From: Luteipulveratus halotolerans
GTDB lineage: Bacteria; Actinomycetota; Actinomycetes; Actinomycetales; Dermatophilaceae
Direction: 5' to 3'
Length of the DNA stretch: 64,000 nucleotides
Assembly: GCF_001247745.1 (NCBI RefSeq)
Contig: NZ_LAIR01000002.1
Span: 3,100,001-3,164,000 of the forward strand
The notes under the pieces were generated by a model. It saw nothing but the letters and a program-made list of their open reading frames with translations, was not told the DNA's origin and made no database searches. Positions within the stretch are counted from its first letter, which is position 1. Every line of letters begins with the position of its first letter. Below are positions 1 through 7,904 of this stretch, one piece after another. Both the position numbers and the translations under genes were made by a program.

Positions 1-142
1 CTTTGACGCCGCCTGGCGCCCCCAATGGCGATGGAAAATCTCCTGGTCCGCGGATGCCTTCGACATACTGCCTCACAGTTTGGCGCGTCCGCCCAGATCT
101 ATCCGCAATATCGGGCTTTGCTGCATCTCGACCTGGTGCACG
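1..142 (-). other. Helix-turn-helix-like coding fragment at the window edge
   Basis: Read on the minus strand, in the same frame as the TetR gene and just after its stop, the sequence translates to a peptide containing IADRSGRTRQTVRQYVEG and then RGPGDFPSPLG. This pattern resembles actinobacterial AlpA/MerR-like helix-turn-helix proteins, in which a recognition helix is followed by a GPGxFPxP turn. I see no ATG or GTG at a sensible position in this frame after the TetR stop, and the sequence runs off the window. It is either a degraded gene or one with an unusual start. The family assignment rests on pattern recall only. Confidence 0.3.
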
Positions 143-868
143 TCATGCAGGCGGGCGTTTGCGTTCGCCGAACCCCATCCCTGTCGTGACGACTCGGAGG
201 AACTCCGTGAACTGCTGGTCTGGGTCCGCGGTCAGCGCGGAGCGGGCGGGCTCCAGGCACAGGTACCCGATCATGGCCGACCAGCCGCTCATGACCAGGT
301 GGACCACGGCCGGCGTGACCGGTACGCCGCGGCGGTCACGCCAGGTCTGCGTACCCTCGTGCACGCAGTTGATCCCGGCGCGCGGCATGAGCTCGCCGGT
401 GGCGACTGCCTCCGACACGGTGTCGGCGAACAACGCGGCTGGGCTCATGCGCTGTTGGTGGACCTGGGGTGCCCGCGCGCCGCATTCGCTGCCTGCCGGC
501 GAGTACAGCAGGGCGAACTCGTCGGGGTTGGCGGTCCGCCACGCACGAAGCGCGTGTGCCATGGCACACCAGCGGTCGACGGCCGCGGGGCCTTGGCTGG
601 CGTCGCGCGCATCGGCGAGACCGGCGACGAGGTTCTCGTACGCCTCCGTTCGCAGGTCGGTCACCAGCTCTGAGCGGTCCGCGTAGAACCGGTAGAGGCT
701 GGATACCGGCATACCGACCTCGCGCGCGATGGCGCGCATGCCGACTCCCGTCTCGCCGCGCGTGCGCAGCAGCCGGCGCCCGGCGTCCTTGATCGCCGAG
801 CTGGTGGCGTCGCGGTCACCGACGTCGCGGGTCACCCGTTCGCAGCTTTCTGACGCTGGGGCGGTCAC
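143..868 (-). CDS. TetR-family regulator, WHG-type C-terminal domain (copy 1)
   Basis: Predicted DNA-binding repressor of 241 aa from a GTG start at 868. An upstream in-frame ATG at 1222 would add a long unsupported leader across the control region. The N-terminal helix-turn-helix is visible around GVGMRAIAREVGMPVSSLYRFY, and the C-terminal half contains the DEFALLYSP segment typical of WHG-type TetR proteins. It is divergent from the gene at 1458, with about 590 bp between them. A close paralogue lies at 10529-11248, also divergent from its neighbour, and the two share the phrases RAIAR.VG.P.SSLYRFYADR and P.EF.LLY. The likely role is auto- and neighbour regulation; the ligand is unknown. 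Confidence 0.85.
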   Translation of the reverse strand: MTAPASESCERVTRDVGDRDATSSAIKDAGRRLLRTRGETGVGMRAIAREVGMPVSSLYRFYADRSELVTDLRTEAYENLVAGLADARDASQGPAAVDRWCAMAHALRAWRTANPDEFALLYSPAGSECGARAPQVHQQRMSPAALFADTVSEAVATGELMPRAGINCVHEGTQTWRDRRGVPVTPAVVHLVMSGWSAMIGYLCLEPARSALTADPDQQFTEFLRVVTTGMGFGERKRPPA

Positions 869-960
869 GGCAGGAATGTCCTCACGACGGGGGCAGCTGG
901 GCGTGCCACATCGTGCGAGCGGAGGGAGACAATTGCGGTGTGGCCTCCGCGGCTGTCCCA

Positions 961-1011
961 CAATGTGAGATCTGTGGCTGGTCCACATTGCCGCGCGTAC
1001 AGTGTTCGCGC
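961..1011 (+). promoter_or_regulatory. Control element upstream of the 1458 gene, shared with the 11.3-kb locus
   Basis: Contains an inverted repeat, CAATGTG at 961-967 and CACATTG at 984-990, followed by GCGTACAGTGTTCGCGC at 995-1011. The last block is nearly identical to 11364-11380 upstream of the ATP-grasp gene. TACAGT could be a -10 hexamer on the plus strand. No good -35 is visible 17 bp upstream in this copy. Confidence 0.45.
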
Positions 1012-1120
1012 GCGACCAATTGACCTGACAACGGCCTGCTGACGAAGCAGGACCGCGTGCCAGCGTATCGAACGGTCGCTGCCGTGTGCGGGCCGGGTCA
1101 GGAGGGCGGCTCGCTGCACG

Positions 1121-1175
1121 CCGCCCCCACTCGTGGGCCCTGCGGACTCTGGCAACTACCACGTGGTTAGTTGCC
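1121..1175 (+). promoter_or_regulatory. Conserved block plus candidate TetR operator
   Basis: Bases 1121-1146 match 11494-11519 at 23 of 26 positions. Immediately after lies an inverted repeat at 1151-1175: arms GGCAACTA and TAGTTGCC around a CCACGTGGT core that is itself nearly symmetric. Arm length and position, directly downstream of the shared block, fit a TetR-type operator. The second locus has a different palindrome in the same place. The 590-bp gap 869-1457 holds no convincing gene. Confidence 0.45.
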
Positions 1176-1457
1176 TGGTCGTGGGACAGGTGGAGAGTGA
1201 GATGTGCAGCTGGGCCTCGCACGGGTTCCGTCGTCGTGGGTGCCGTGTCTCCGGCGCTGGCGACATCTGCTTGGTCTCAACGCGAAGCGTCGATCTTGGG
1301 CGTTCGGCCGGTTCTCATCCCCGCCTGTTCGGCGTCGCCACGACTGTCGCGGTAGGCGGGAAAGCTTCGGTCGGTGGCCCGGATTCGTCCGAGTCTGGTC
1401 GCGCGCTGCACCGGGCAGTCCGTCGCGCTGGCCTGCCGGTCAGAACTGGTAACGAGT

Positions 1458-2183
1458 ATGGCTGGTAGGCACCTGGCTCCCCAGCGAGGCCGGGGTTATG
1501 CGCCTGCTCTGATCGGCCTGGTGCTTGTGGCCCTCGTCGCTGTCGGAGCGGCTGTCGCGGTCGGGAAGCTGACCGTCCCGGGGACGGCGACGCCGAGGCG
1601 AACCGGCGGCGAGGCGCACCACGCGCACAGCCCAGGCTCACCGGCTGCTGCGGCCTCGGCCACACCCGGTGAGGCGACCCTGGCAGCCTGCCAGGCCGAA
1701 GTCCGGGCCGGCGGCCGGCTGGCCAGCGCTGCGGCCTCCTCGGCCGAGCAGTACCGGACGCACACCCGCGCTCAGGTCGACGTTGATGCCGGGCGGATCA
1801 GCGCGAAGACCGCAGCCCGGCGATGGGCTGACTCCAAGAAGTTCGGTCCGCGCGACGTGCACGAGTTCGCCTCCGCCGACCGGGCCTACACGGCTGTGGC
1901 CGGGACCTGTGAGCGGCTGCAGGGCAGCAGCGGCACACAACAGGCGTGCAAGGCGCACGCCCGCGCGCTTGGCCAGGCTGCACGCACCGCCCGGCCGGTA
2001 AACAACGGGTGGGCACATCACCTGGAGATGATGAAGAGCAAGCCGCATGACGAGGCGGCCAAGACGTTCGCCGAGTACATGGCCACCTGGCGGGGCATGG
2101 TCAAGGATGCCGGCCCGCAGCTGTCGGCCTACGACACCGCCGCGAAGGACCTCGCCGCAGCGCCGAGGTGCCAGGGCGCATGA
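1458..2183 (+). CDS. Membrane-anchored extracellular protein of unknown function
   Basis: 241 aa from ATG 1458; an in-frame start at 1374 would add a leader unlike a signal. Residues about 15-38 form one strongly hydrophobic segment, preceded by basic residues and followed by an Ala/Pro/His linker, so the protein is a type II-like membrane anchor with an outside domain. The rest is charged and helical, with spaced Cys residues near CQAE, GTCERL, QACKA and RCQGA that could form disulphides, and a HHLEMM motif near residue 190. I do not recognise the family. The stop overlaps the next start (ATGA), so it is translationally coupled to the Nudix-like gene. It lies downstream of the TetR-type control region. 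Confidence 0.7.
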   Translation: MAGRHLAPQRGRGYAPALIGLVLVALVAVGAAVAVGKLTVPGTATPRRTGGEAHHAHSPGSPAAAASATPGEATLAACQAEVRAGGRLASAAASSAEQYRTHTRAQVDVDAGRISAKTAARRWADSKKFGPRDVHEFASADRAYTAVAGTCERLQGSSGTQQACKAHARALGQAARTARPVNNGWAHHLEMMKSKPHDEAAKTFAEYMATWRGMVKDAGPQLSAYDTAAKDLAAAPRCQGA

Positions 2184-2653
2184 CCAGCTTCGAACCGACC
2201 GCCGAGGCGCTCAGCCGTGCGGCTCTGCGCGCAGCCGACCTCACTGCCCGGCACCGTGTTGGCGCAGGGGTGGCCACGCATGTCCTTCGAGCGTGCGTCC
2301 TCGTGCGCGACCGGGCCAACCGCATCCTGGTCCTCCCGCCGTCGGGCGACGCGGCAGCCCATGGGTGGACTCTGCCCGAACGGGCTGTTCCCGTCAGCGA
2401 GGACCCGCGGGCCACGGCCGCTGAGCTCGCGGCCGATCTCGGCGTTGCCGAGCGTCCCGACCTCATAGGCACGCACTCGGTGTGGTCCGGCTCTGCGCCT
2501 GCGCAACTACGGCTGCTGTACGCGCTGCACCCGGCACTGGCCACGTCGGCTGGCTACGCCGCGGACGCCATGTGGTGGACGCCTGGCGACATGGCGCGGC
2601 TCACGCTCACGCCTTGGACCGCGGGCGCGCTGATCCTGGGGTGGGAGAAGTGA
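2180..2653 (+). CDS. Nudix-like hydrolase with degenerate box
   Basis: 157 aa, starting inside the stop of the upstream gene (ATGA). The GWTLPERAV.. strand and the following helix TAAELAADLGV lie where a Nudix box sits, but the REuxEE core reads AELAAD, so the catalytic Arg and one Glu are missing. Late features such as the WWTPGDMARL segment also fit the Nudix fold. Nudix proteins normally cleave nucleoside diphosphate-X compounds using Mg bound by the box; with these substitutions it may bind rather than hydrolyse. It forms a two-gene operon with the 1458 gene and ends in a strong hairpin. Confidence 0.6.
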   Translation: MTSFEPTAEALSRAALRAADLTARHRVGAGVATHVLRACVLVRDRANRILVLPPSGDAAAHGWTLPERAVPVSEDPRATAAELAADLGVAERPDLIGTHSVWSGSAPAQLRLLYALHPALATSAGYAADAMWWTPGDMARLTLTPWTAGALILGWEK

Positions 2654-2661
2654 TGGGGAGA

Positions 2662-2684
2662 GCCCCGGCTGCATGTGCCGGGGC
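2662..2684 (+). terminator. Hairpin after the Nudix-like gene
   Basis: GCCCCGGC and GCCGGGGC form an 8-bp perfect stem around a 7-nt loop, starting 9 bases after the stop codon. There is no U tract, as is common in high-GC actinobacteria. Confidence 0.6.
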
Positions 2685-3034
2685 GGGTGCACATGCGTTC
2701 AATGGCGCATTGCTGACCCATGCCAACGCAGGCGGGACAACACCCTGCCGGTCCCAGGTTAGAGCGCGCAGCGCGGCCTGTGGGCTTTGGCAGTCACGGG
2801 ATTCGTCACAGTTTCACGGGGACGTGCTGGTGCGCGTCCGCTCGGAAGTCAGCGAACAGGGGTTGGAGTCAGTGGCAGCAGGTGTGGCGCGCAGCGTGCG
2901 CGGGTCAACAGGTCGCCCTGGTCGCGCGGGTTCGGGTAGCGCCAGGCCAAGGTCCGTCGGCCGCGGGAACGCATCACTCGCGGGCCTGCCGACGAGGCCC
3001 CTCCCCGGCCCGCCTGCCGCGAGGAGGTCCTGAC
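2685..3034. other. 350-bp intergenic region
   Basis: No ORF here has convincing codon use or a ribosome site. The stretch presumably holds the promoter of the roadblock/HSP90 cluster, but I see no clear -35/-10 pair. It ends with the GAGGAGG ribosome site (3021-3027) of the next gene. Confidence 0.4.
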
Positions 3035-3733
3035 ATGGCGTGGTGGAAGCGGGCCGACGGCGAGCAGGACGAGTCCCTCGACCTGCCCGGCGATGCCCAG
3101 CGCCCCGACCGCGAGCAGGCGCGACCGGCCCCAGAGCCGGCCCAGGACATGTTCTTCGATCCGGGCCTCCCGCAGGGCCCGCCGCGGCCGCTGCCGACGC
3201 GGCCGCGGACCTACAACCTGCCGCGGCGGACCGCAGTGCCCCTCACCGGCGCACACACCGCCGAAGGCGCGCAGGACTGGCCGGACCACGGCTCTGCCGG
3301 AGCCACCGGCTCAACCCAGGCTGCCCCACCGGAGGCCGCACCACACTCACGGAAAGACGATCCACGCATGGCTGACTACAACGACACGATCAACAGCGCG
3401 ATGCAGGTTGACGGTGCCCTCGGTGCCGCCCTGGTCGACAGCGCCAGCGGCATGGCCATGGCGACCGCCGGTAACCCGCCGAACCTCGACCTGGCCGTGG
3501 CCGCAGCAGGCAACAGCAACGTGGTGAAGGCCAAGGCCCGCACGATGCAGGACCTGGGCCTGGAGGAGAGCATCGAGGACATCCTGATCACGCTCGACAG
3601 CCAGTACCACATCATCCGCATGTTCCGGAAGGAGCCGGGGATCTTCCTCTACCTGGTCCTGGACAAGGACCGAGCCAACCTGGCGATGGCGCGGTTCCGG
3701 CTGTCCAAGGCTGAGCAGGACCTCACCATCTGA
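3035..3733 (+). CDS. Roadblock/LC7-like protein 1 with disordered N-terminus
   Basis: 232 aa from ATG 3035, which has GAGGAGG 7 bases upstream. Residues 1-111 are low complexity, rich in Pro, Arg, Asp and Ala. The remainder (MADYNDTINSAMQVDG.. onward, about 120 aa) aligns end to end with the gene at 6773: both begin MADY, share an ASI/ALVD.ESGM-type strand, a VVKAK or MVKGK helix start, and an (D)ILITL..Q.H.I motif. This is the pattern of roadblock/MglB-type domains, which bind small GTPases. An internal ATG at 3368 could give a separate short form, with GGAAAG 11 bases upstream. It is first in the cluster with the HSP90-like ATPase and GTPase. The family call is from fold pattern and neighbours. 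Confidence 0.6.
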   Translation: MAWWKRADGEQDESLDLPGDAQRPDREQARPAPEPAQDMFFDPGLPQGPPRPLPTRPRTYNLPRRTAVPLTGAHTAEGAQDWPDHGSAGATGSTQAAPPEAAPHSRKDDPRMADYNDTINSAMQVDGALGAALVDSASGMAMATAGNPPNLDLAVAAAGNSNVVKAKARTMQDLGLEESIEDILITLDSQYHIIRMFRKEPGIFLYLVLDKDRANLAMARFRLSKAEQDLTI

Positions 3734-3804
3734 CACCCCGGCCGCCTCCTGGGCCGCGCTCTCGGCGCGGCCCAGGTCGCCGTCCAGAGAGAGGCACCTT
3801 CGCG

Positions 3805-5568
3805 GTGGAGCGAGAGAAGTTCAAGGTCGACCTGCGCGGCATCGTCGACATCCTGGGTCATCACCTGTACAGCAGTGAGCAGGTGTATTTGCGTGAGCTG
3901 GTCCAGAACGCGTCTGACGCCATCAACGCGCGCACGCGCCTGGACCCGCAGTTCAGCGGCGGCGCTGTGCACATCACTAGTGCGACTGATGACCAGCCGA
4001 TGACGGTGCGCGACAACGGTGTTGGACTGACGCAGCCGCAGGTGCACGAGCTGATGGCCACGGTCGGCGGCTCGTCCAAACGCAACGACGTCACCGCCAC
4101 CCGCGAGAAGTTCCTCGGGCAGTTCGGCATCGGCATCCTGTCGGCGTTCCTAGTCGCCGACCACATCGAGGTGCGCACCCGCAGCGCGCTCACCGCTGAC
4201 GCGCAGACCGTCGCCTTCTCCGGGCACGCCGACGGCACGTACGCCGTCTCGGTGGCCGAGGAGCCGCTGGAGGCTCCCGGCACCGAGGTCCGCATCCACC
4301 CCAGGCCACCGGACCGGCACTGGTGCGAGAAGGACGCCGTCCCCGACATCGTCGCCCGCACCGCCGGCCTGATGCGCCTAAACGTCCATGTCGACGGCGT
4401 GCTGCTGTCCGGGCAGCCCCGGCCGTGGGAGATGACCATCGAGGACCAGATCGCTTGGTGCCGCCGGGAGTTCGGCTTCGATGCGATGGGCATCGTCCCC
4501 CTGCAGGCCAAGTCGCAGGATGTCATTGGCGTCTGCTTCGTCCTGCCCTACACCGCCGCGCCCGGGCACCGCACCGGCGACCGCATCTACTCACGCGGGC
4601 TGCTGGTCGCCGACTCCGAGACCCAACTGCTGCCCGGCTGGGCTTTCTTCTGCCGGGCCGTCCTCGATGCGGGAAGCCTGCCGCTGACCGCATCGCGCGA
4701 ACAGCTGCAAGAGTCGCTGACACTGCACGCGGTCCGTGACCATCTCGGCTACGAGATCCTGCGCGAGCTGGTCCTGGTTCACGACCGGGCCCCCGCGGTG
4801 TACGGCGACATCCTGCGCCTGCACTCCTCGGGGATGAAGGCCCTGGCGGCCACCAGCACCGACATGCGCGACCTCGTCCGCTCCACGATGCACTACCCCA
4901 CCAGCCAAGGTCCGCGCACGCTCGACGAGCTCGTCACGGCAGGCGGCGAGATCGCCTACGTGGACGACACCGAGCGCTACCAGGCGATGCGTGACATCGC
5001 GTTCCACTCCGACATCCTCGTCGTCTGCGCAGACGACCCCTACGACCCAGATCTGCTGACACGCGTCAGCCAGGACAGCGACCGGGCCACCTTCCGCCGC
5101 GTGGACGACGAGGCGATCTTCGCGTTCACCACGCCCGCCGACGGCGAGGACCGCGCCCGTGCCGACGAGCTCGCTGAGCGCGCGCAGACACTCCTGGCGA
5201 ACGGGCTCTCTGTGCATGTGCAGAGCTTCGGCCCTTCTGAGCGGCTGGCGCTGTGGTGGCCGACCGCAGCCGGCCCTCACACCGCCGAGGTCGTCCTCAA
5301 CGCCAGCAATCCCCTCATCAGGGCACTCCTGGAGCACTCCCTGGCGCCTTCCCTGGAACAGCACGCCATCCACGCTGCGCACCTGATCGGAATGCTGCAG
5401 GGCGCGAACCCACTCACCCTGAGCCAGTCCACACAGCTGGCGCGCTCGGTGCAGGCACTCGCAACCCACCCGGCCCTGTCTGCCAGTGCGCAGGACCAGG
5501 GCGTCCGCGAGCCGGGCAGCGCCGTCGACGAGGCCCGGACGGGGACCGGACGGGGACCGCGTGAGTAG
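3805..5568 (+). CDS. HSP90-family (HtpG-like) ATPase
   Basis: 587 aa from GTG 3805, with AGAGAGAGG about 11 bases upstream. The N-terminal GHKL ATPase domain shows the HSP90 helix with LRELVQNASDAI (near residue 30), then DNGVGL and GQFGIGILSAFLVAD, the nucleotide-lid motifs of HtpG. The middle domain follows to about residue 350, with SREQLQES. The C-terminal third is divergent, and the Asp/Glu/Arg-rich tail lacks the usual dimerisation signature. Housekeeping HtpG is a free-standing chaperone of about 630 aa. Here the gene overlaps a small GTPase by 8 bp and is surrounded by roadblock proteins, so a dedicated signalling or client-loading role is likely (inference). Confidence 0.85.
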   Translation: MEREKFKVDLRGIVDILGHHLYSSEQVYLRELVQNASDAINARTRLDPQFSGGAVHITSATDDQPMTVRDNGVGLTQPQVHELMATVGGSSKRNDVTATREKFLGQFGIGILSAFLVADHIEVRTRSALTADAQTVAFSGHADGTYAVSVAEEPLEAPGTEVRIHPRPPDRHWCEKDAVPDIVARTAGLMRLNVHVDGVLLSGQPRPWEMTIEDQIAWCRREFGFDAMGIVPLQAKSQDVIGVCFVLPYTAAPGHRTGDRIYSRGLLVADSETQLLPGWAFFCRAVLDAGSLPLTASREQLQESLTLHAVRDHLGYEILRELVLVHDRAPAVYGDILRLHSSGMKALAATSTDMRDLVRSTMHYPTSQGPRTLDELVTAGGEIAYVDDTERYQAMRDIAFHSDILVVCADDPYDPDLLTRVSQDSDRATFRRVDDEAIFAFTTPADGEDRARADELAERAQTLLANGLSVHVQSFGPSERLALWWPTAAGPHTAEVVLNASNPLIRALLEHSLAPSLEQHAIHAAHLIGMLQGANPLTLSQSTQLARSVQALATHPALSASAQDQGVREPGSAVDEARTGTGRGPRE

Positions 5569-6157
5569 CCGCCTGCCCTCCGTCGTGGGCCTGGTCGCCC
5601 AGGAGCGGGTCGCGTTCGTGGGCCCGTTCGGCGTCGGCAAGACCACGGCGGTGCGGACGATCTCCGACGTCACGGTGGCTGACACCGATGTACGCCGCTC
5701 AGCCTCTACCGACGCAGAGCCGGCGGATGCCGCCAAGAGGACCACCACTGTCGGCATCGACTACGGCGAGTGGCACCCGGTGGGCCGCCCGCGCGTGGCG
5801 GTGTACGGGACGCCCGGCCAGCTGCGCTTCGACATGGTCCGCGCCAACGCCATGAGTGCGGGAGCGACGCTGGTTCTGTGGCTGTTCGGTGACCGCCTGG
5901 ACGCACTCGATGAGGCCGAGCTCTGGCTACGCCACTTGCACACGATCGACGCCCGCGCTTACGAGCGCCTCAGCGTGGCGGTCACCAGGCTGGGCGCACC
6001 TGGCCCCGGGCTCGACCTGGCTGACTTCCGAGCCCGGCTCGGGGCCCATGCCTCCGGCGTCCCAGTCCTGGCCGCGGACCCTCGAGCCCGGCACGACGTG
6101 GAGCGCGTGGTCCGCGCAGCCCTCGACCGCGCCACGACCCCTAGAACGGAGCAATGA
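5561..6157 (+). CDS. MglA/CvnD-like small GTPase
   Basis: 198 aa from GTG 5561, overlapping the HSP90-like stop. The P-loop GPFGVGKTT lies near residue 20, and the switch-II region YGTPGQLRF carries the TPGQ form of the G3 motif seen in MglA and in CvnD proteins of Streptomyces conservons. A clear N/TKxD base motif is not obvious; SVAVTRLG occupies that strand, as in many CvnD proteins. MglA-type GTPases cycle under control of roadblock (MglB) dimers, and roadblock-like genes flank this one on both sides. It is separated from the next gene by one base, so it is one transcription unit with 3805 and 6159. Confidence 0.8.
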   Translation: MSSRLPSVVGLVAQERVAFVGPFGVGKTTAVRTISDVTVADTDVRRSASTDAEPADAAKRTTTVGIDYGEWHPVGRPRVAVYGTPGQLRFDMVRANAMSAGATLVLWLFGDRLDALDEAELWLRHLHTIDARAYERLSVAVTRLGAPGPGLDLADFRARLGAHASGVPVLAADPRARHDVERVVRAALDRATTPRTEQ

Positions 6158-6158
6158 C

Positions 6159-6665
6159 ATGGCCAGCACGCAGGCCAGCAGCGGCCCCACCGTCGGCTCG
6201 CGCATCGAGAGCGACGAAGGCGTCAAAGGCGTTGAGGCCTATCTCGCCCGCGACTGGGACATCTGGTCTCGCAGCCTAGGGATGGCGGTCCAGCCGGTCC
6301 TGGCCCAGCTCGCCGACGAGCTGCCCGCGCTGCGCGCCGCGCTCTTCTGCACCGCCGACGGGCTCAACCTATGCACGTTGGGCGTCGCGGAGGGCGACGT
6401 CGGGCGTCTGGCGGCGCTGACCAGCTCCATGTTCAGCGTCGGGGCGGCACATCGCCAGGCGATGACTGCAGGCGGGGCCGAGGGCACCACGGTGAACATC
6501 TCCACGGGGGCTGACCACACCGTGCTGCTAGCCGTGGAACTGAAGGGTGTGGGCCACTTCGTACTCGGCGCGTACGCCGAGGACATCCAGCTCGGGCTGC
6601 TGCTGGTCAAGGCCCGAGGCGTGGCCGAGCGAATCATCCAGAAGCTCGTGATCGGCACCGGGTGA
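6159..6665 (+). CDS. Roadblock/LC7-domain protein 2
   Basis: 168 aa from ATG 6159, one base after the GTPase stop. After about 45 residues of variable N-terminus comes a roadblock-like fold: a helix LADELPALRAALFCTADG, an strand-rich middle with SSMFSVGAAHRQAM, a hydrophobic strand TVLLAVELKG and VGHFVLGAYAEDIQLGLLLVKARG, the usual paired strands and C-terminal helix. Proteins of this type are GTPase-activating or scaffold partners of MglA/CvnD GTPases, and the direct adjacency to a GTPase supports this. It is more like CvnB than the two MADY-type paralogues in this cluster. Confidence 0.75.
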   Translation: MASTQASSGPTVGSRIESDEGVKGVEAYLARDWDIWSRSLGMAVQPVLAQLADELPALRAALFCTADGLNLCTLGVAEGDVGRLAALTSSMFSVGAAHRQAMTAGGAEGTTVNISTGADHTVLLAVELKGVGHFVLGAYAEDIQLGLLLVKARGVAERIIQKLVIGTG

Positions 6666-6772
6666 GCCTGGGCTGGCAACAGACCATGTCCCGCTGGGCC
6701 CAGCAGGCCGGCCTGCGCCCCGCACCGGCCTCCCAAACCGGGCGCGCAACGCGTCCCAACCTAAGGAGAGAA

Positions 6773-7132
6773 ATGGCAGATTACGAACGGGTCCTCGAGG
6801 GGATCCAGAACGAGGTCAACGGGTTCATCGGCGCGTCGATCGTGGACCTGGAGTCAGGGATGACTCTCGCGTCGCGATCGGCCAGCCCGGACTTCGACCT
6901 CGAGGTGGCCAGCGCCTACAACAGCGAGATGGTCAAGGGCAAGTTCAAGACGATGGAAGCGCTGCGCCTGGACAGCACGCTGGAGGACATGCTGCTGACG
7001 CTCAGCGACCAGCTGCACCTGATCAAGCTCCTGGACAGCAGCACCGCGTTCATCTACGTGGCCGCCAGCAGGGCCAACACCAACCTCGCCCTGCTGCGCC
7101 GCTCGGTCAACGAGCACACCAAGGCGGCCTGA
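6773..7132 (+). CDS. Roadblock/LC7-like protein 3
   Basis: 119 aa from ATG 6773, preceded by AAGGAGAG. An in-frame GTG at 6662 overlaps the upstream stop (GTGA) and would add 37 residues, so two forms are possible. It is homologous over its whole length to the C-terminal 120 aa of the first roadblock protein: start MADY, the IVDLESGM strand, MVKGKFKTM and LEDMLLTLSDQLHLIK. The duplication gives the cluster a divergent pair of small roadblock subunits plus one larger one. It probably acts with the GTPase encoded upstream. Confidence 0.65.
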   Translation: MADYERVLEGIQNEVNGFIGASIVDLESGMTLASRSASPDFDLEVASAYNSEMVKGKFKTMEALRLDSTLEDMLLTLSDQLHLIKLLDSSTAFIYVAASRANTNLALLRRSVNEHTKAA

Positions 7133-7161
7133 GCTCGCGCCGGGAACTCGCCCGTGCAGCC

Positions 7162-7201
7162 CCCGCCGCACCAAGACCATCGGCTGCCTTGGTGCGGCGG
7201 G
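7162..7201 (+). terminator. Long perfect hairpin after roadblock 3
   Basis: Arms CCCGCCGCACCAAG (7162-7175) and CTTGGTGCGGCGGG (7188-7201) pair perfectly over 14 bp with a 12-nt loop. It likely ends transcription of the HSP90/GTPase cluster, or limits read-through into the globin gene. Confidence 0.7.
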
Positions 7202-7289
7202 CGCTGCTCACGATCCCACGTCATGCATCGCGCGTGAGCCGACAGGTGACCAGGCCCGCCCGTGGGCTCAGGCCCAGGACAGGAGAACC

Positions 7290-7904
7290 ATGTGGATTTG
7301 GCTGCTTGCAGCACTCGTCGCGCTCATCGTGACCGCCGTGCTCATCGCCAGGCTAACCTCCCGACCACGACCGGCACGGCACGCGGCGCGCGCGAAGGAC
7401 CGGCGAGCCGGTCTCGCATCCGGCAGCGTCCGCCCGCTCTACCCCGACCTGCCGGACACCCACCAGCTCACTGCCGCCCCGGTCGTCGCCGACCTCGGCT
7501 CCGACGTGCCGCTGTACGAGTGGCTGCGCTACAGCGCCGGCGACAACGCCTGGTCGGAAGTGGTCGCCGACTTCTACACCCGGACCGCAGCCGACCCCGA
7601 TGTGGCCGACTACTTCCGCGACACTGATCTGGAGGTCCTGCAACGCCACTTCCTGGCCGCCCTGATGCTGGTCACCAAACAAGGCCTCACCGTCGGCGTG
7701 GTGCGCAAGATGCAAGACAGACACGGTGGCGTGATCAACAGCCACGGCGAGCCCATCAACGACCAGACCTGGGACACGGTCGTCGGAGCCCTCGTCGCTG
7801 TACTGCAGGACCGCCAGGTGCCGGCGAGGTCGATCCATGACCTTGCGGTGACCATTGAGCCGCTCAACGCGGCCATCGCCACCGGGCCGGCTGCCTCAAG
7901 CTGA
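7290..7904 (+). CDS. Membrane-anchored truncated haemoglobin
   Basis: 204 aa from ATG 7290, with AGGAGAACC immediately upstream. Residues 1-23 are a hydrophobic membrane anchor ending in basic residues. From about residue 75 the sequence follows the truncated-globin pattern: VVADFYTRTAADPDVADYF (the A/B helix region with the FY..V/A motif), LQRHFLAAL, then KMQDRHGGV, whose His is placed as the proximal haem ligand, and a C-terminal NDQTWDTVVGAL helix. Truncated globins bind O2 or NO, and an N-terminal membrane anchor is uncommon. It lies 157 bp after the roadblock gene on the same strand; whether it belongs to that system is unknown. Confidence 0.75.
   Translation: MWIWLLAALVALIVTAVLIARLTSRPRPARHAARAKDRRAGLASGSVRPLYPDLPDTHQLTAAPVVADLGSDVPLYEWLRYSAGDNAWSEVVADFYTRTAADPDVADYFRDTDLEVLQRHFLAALMLVTKQGLTVGVVRKMQDRHGGVINSHGEPINDQTWDTVVGALVAVLQDRQVPARSIHDLAVTIEPLNAAIATGPAASS

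Noticed and set aside
1458..2183. DUF305-like protein because of the HHLEMM motif
   Set aside because: Only one HH site and no surrounding DUF305 pattern, unlike the true member at 44103.
3805..5568. Ordinary housekeeping HtpG
   Set aside because: Gene overlap with the GTPase, shorter length and divergent C-terminus argue for a specialised protein, though it cannot be excluded.
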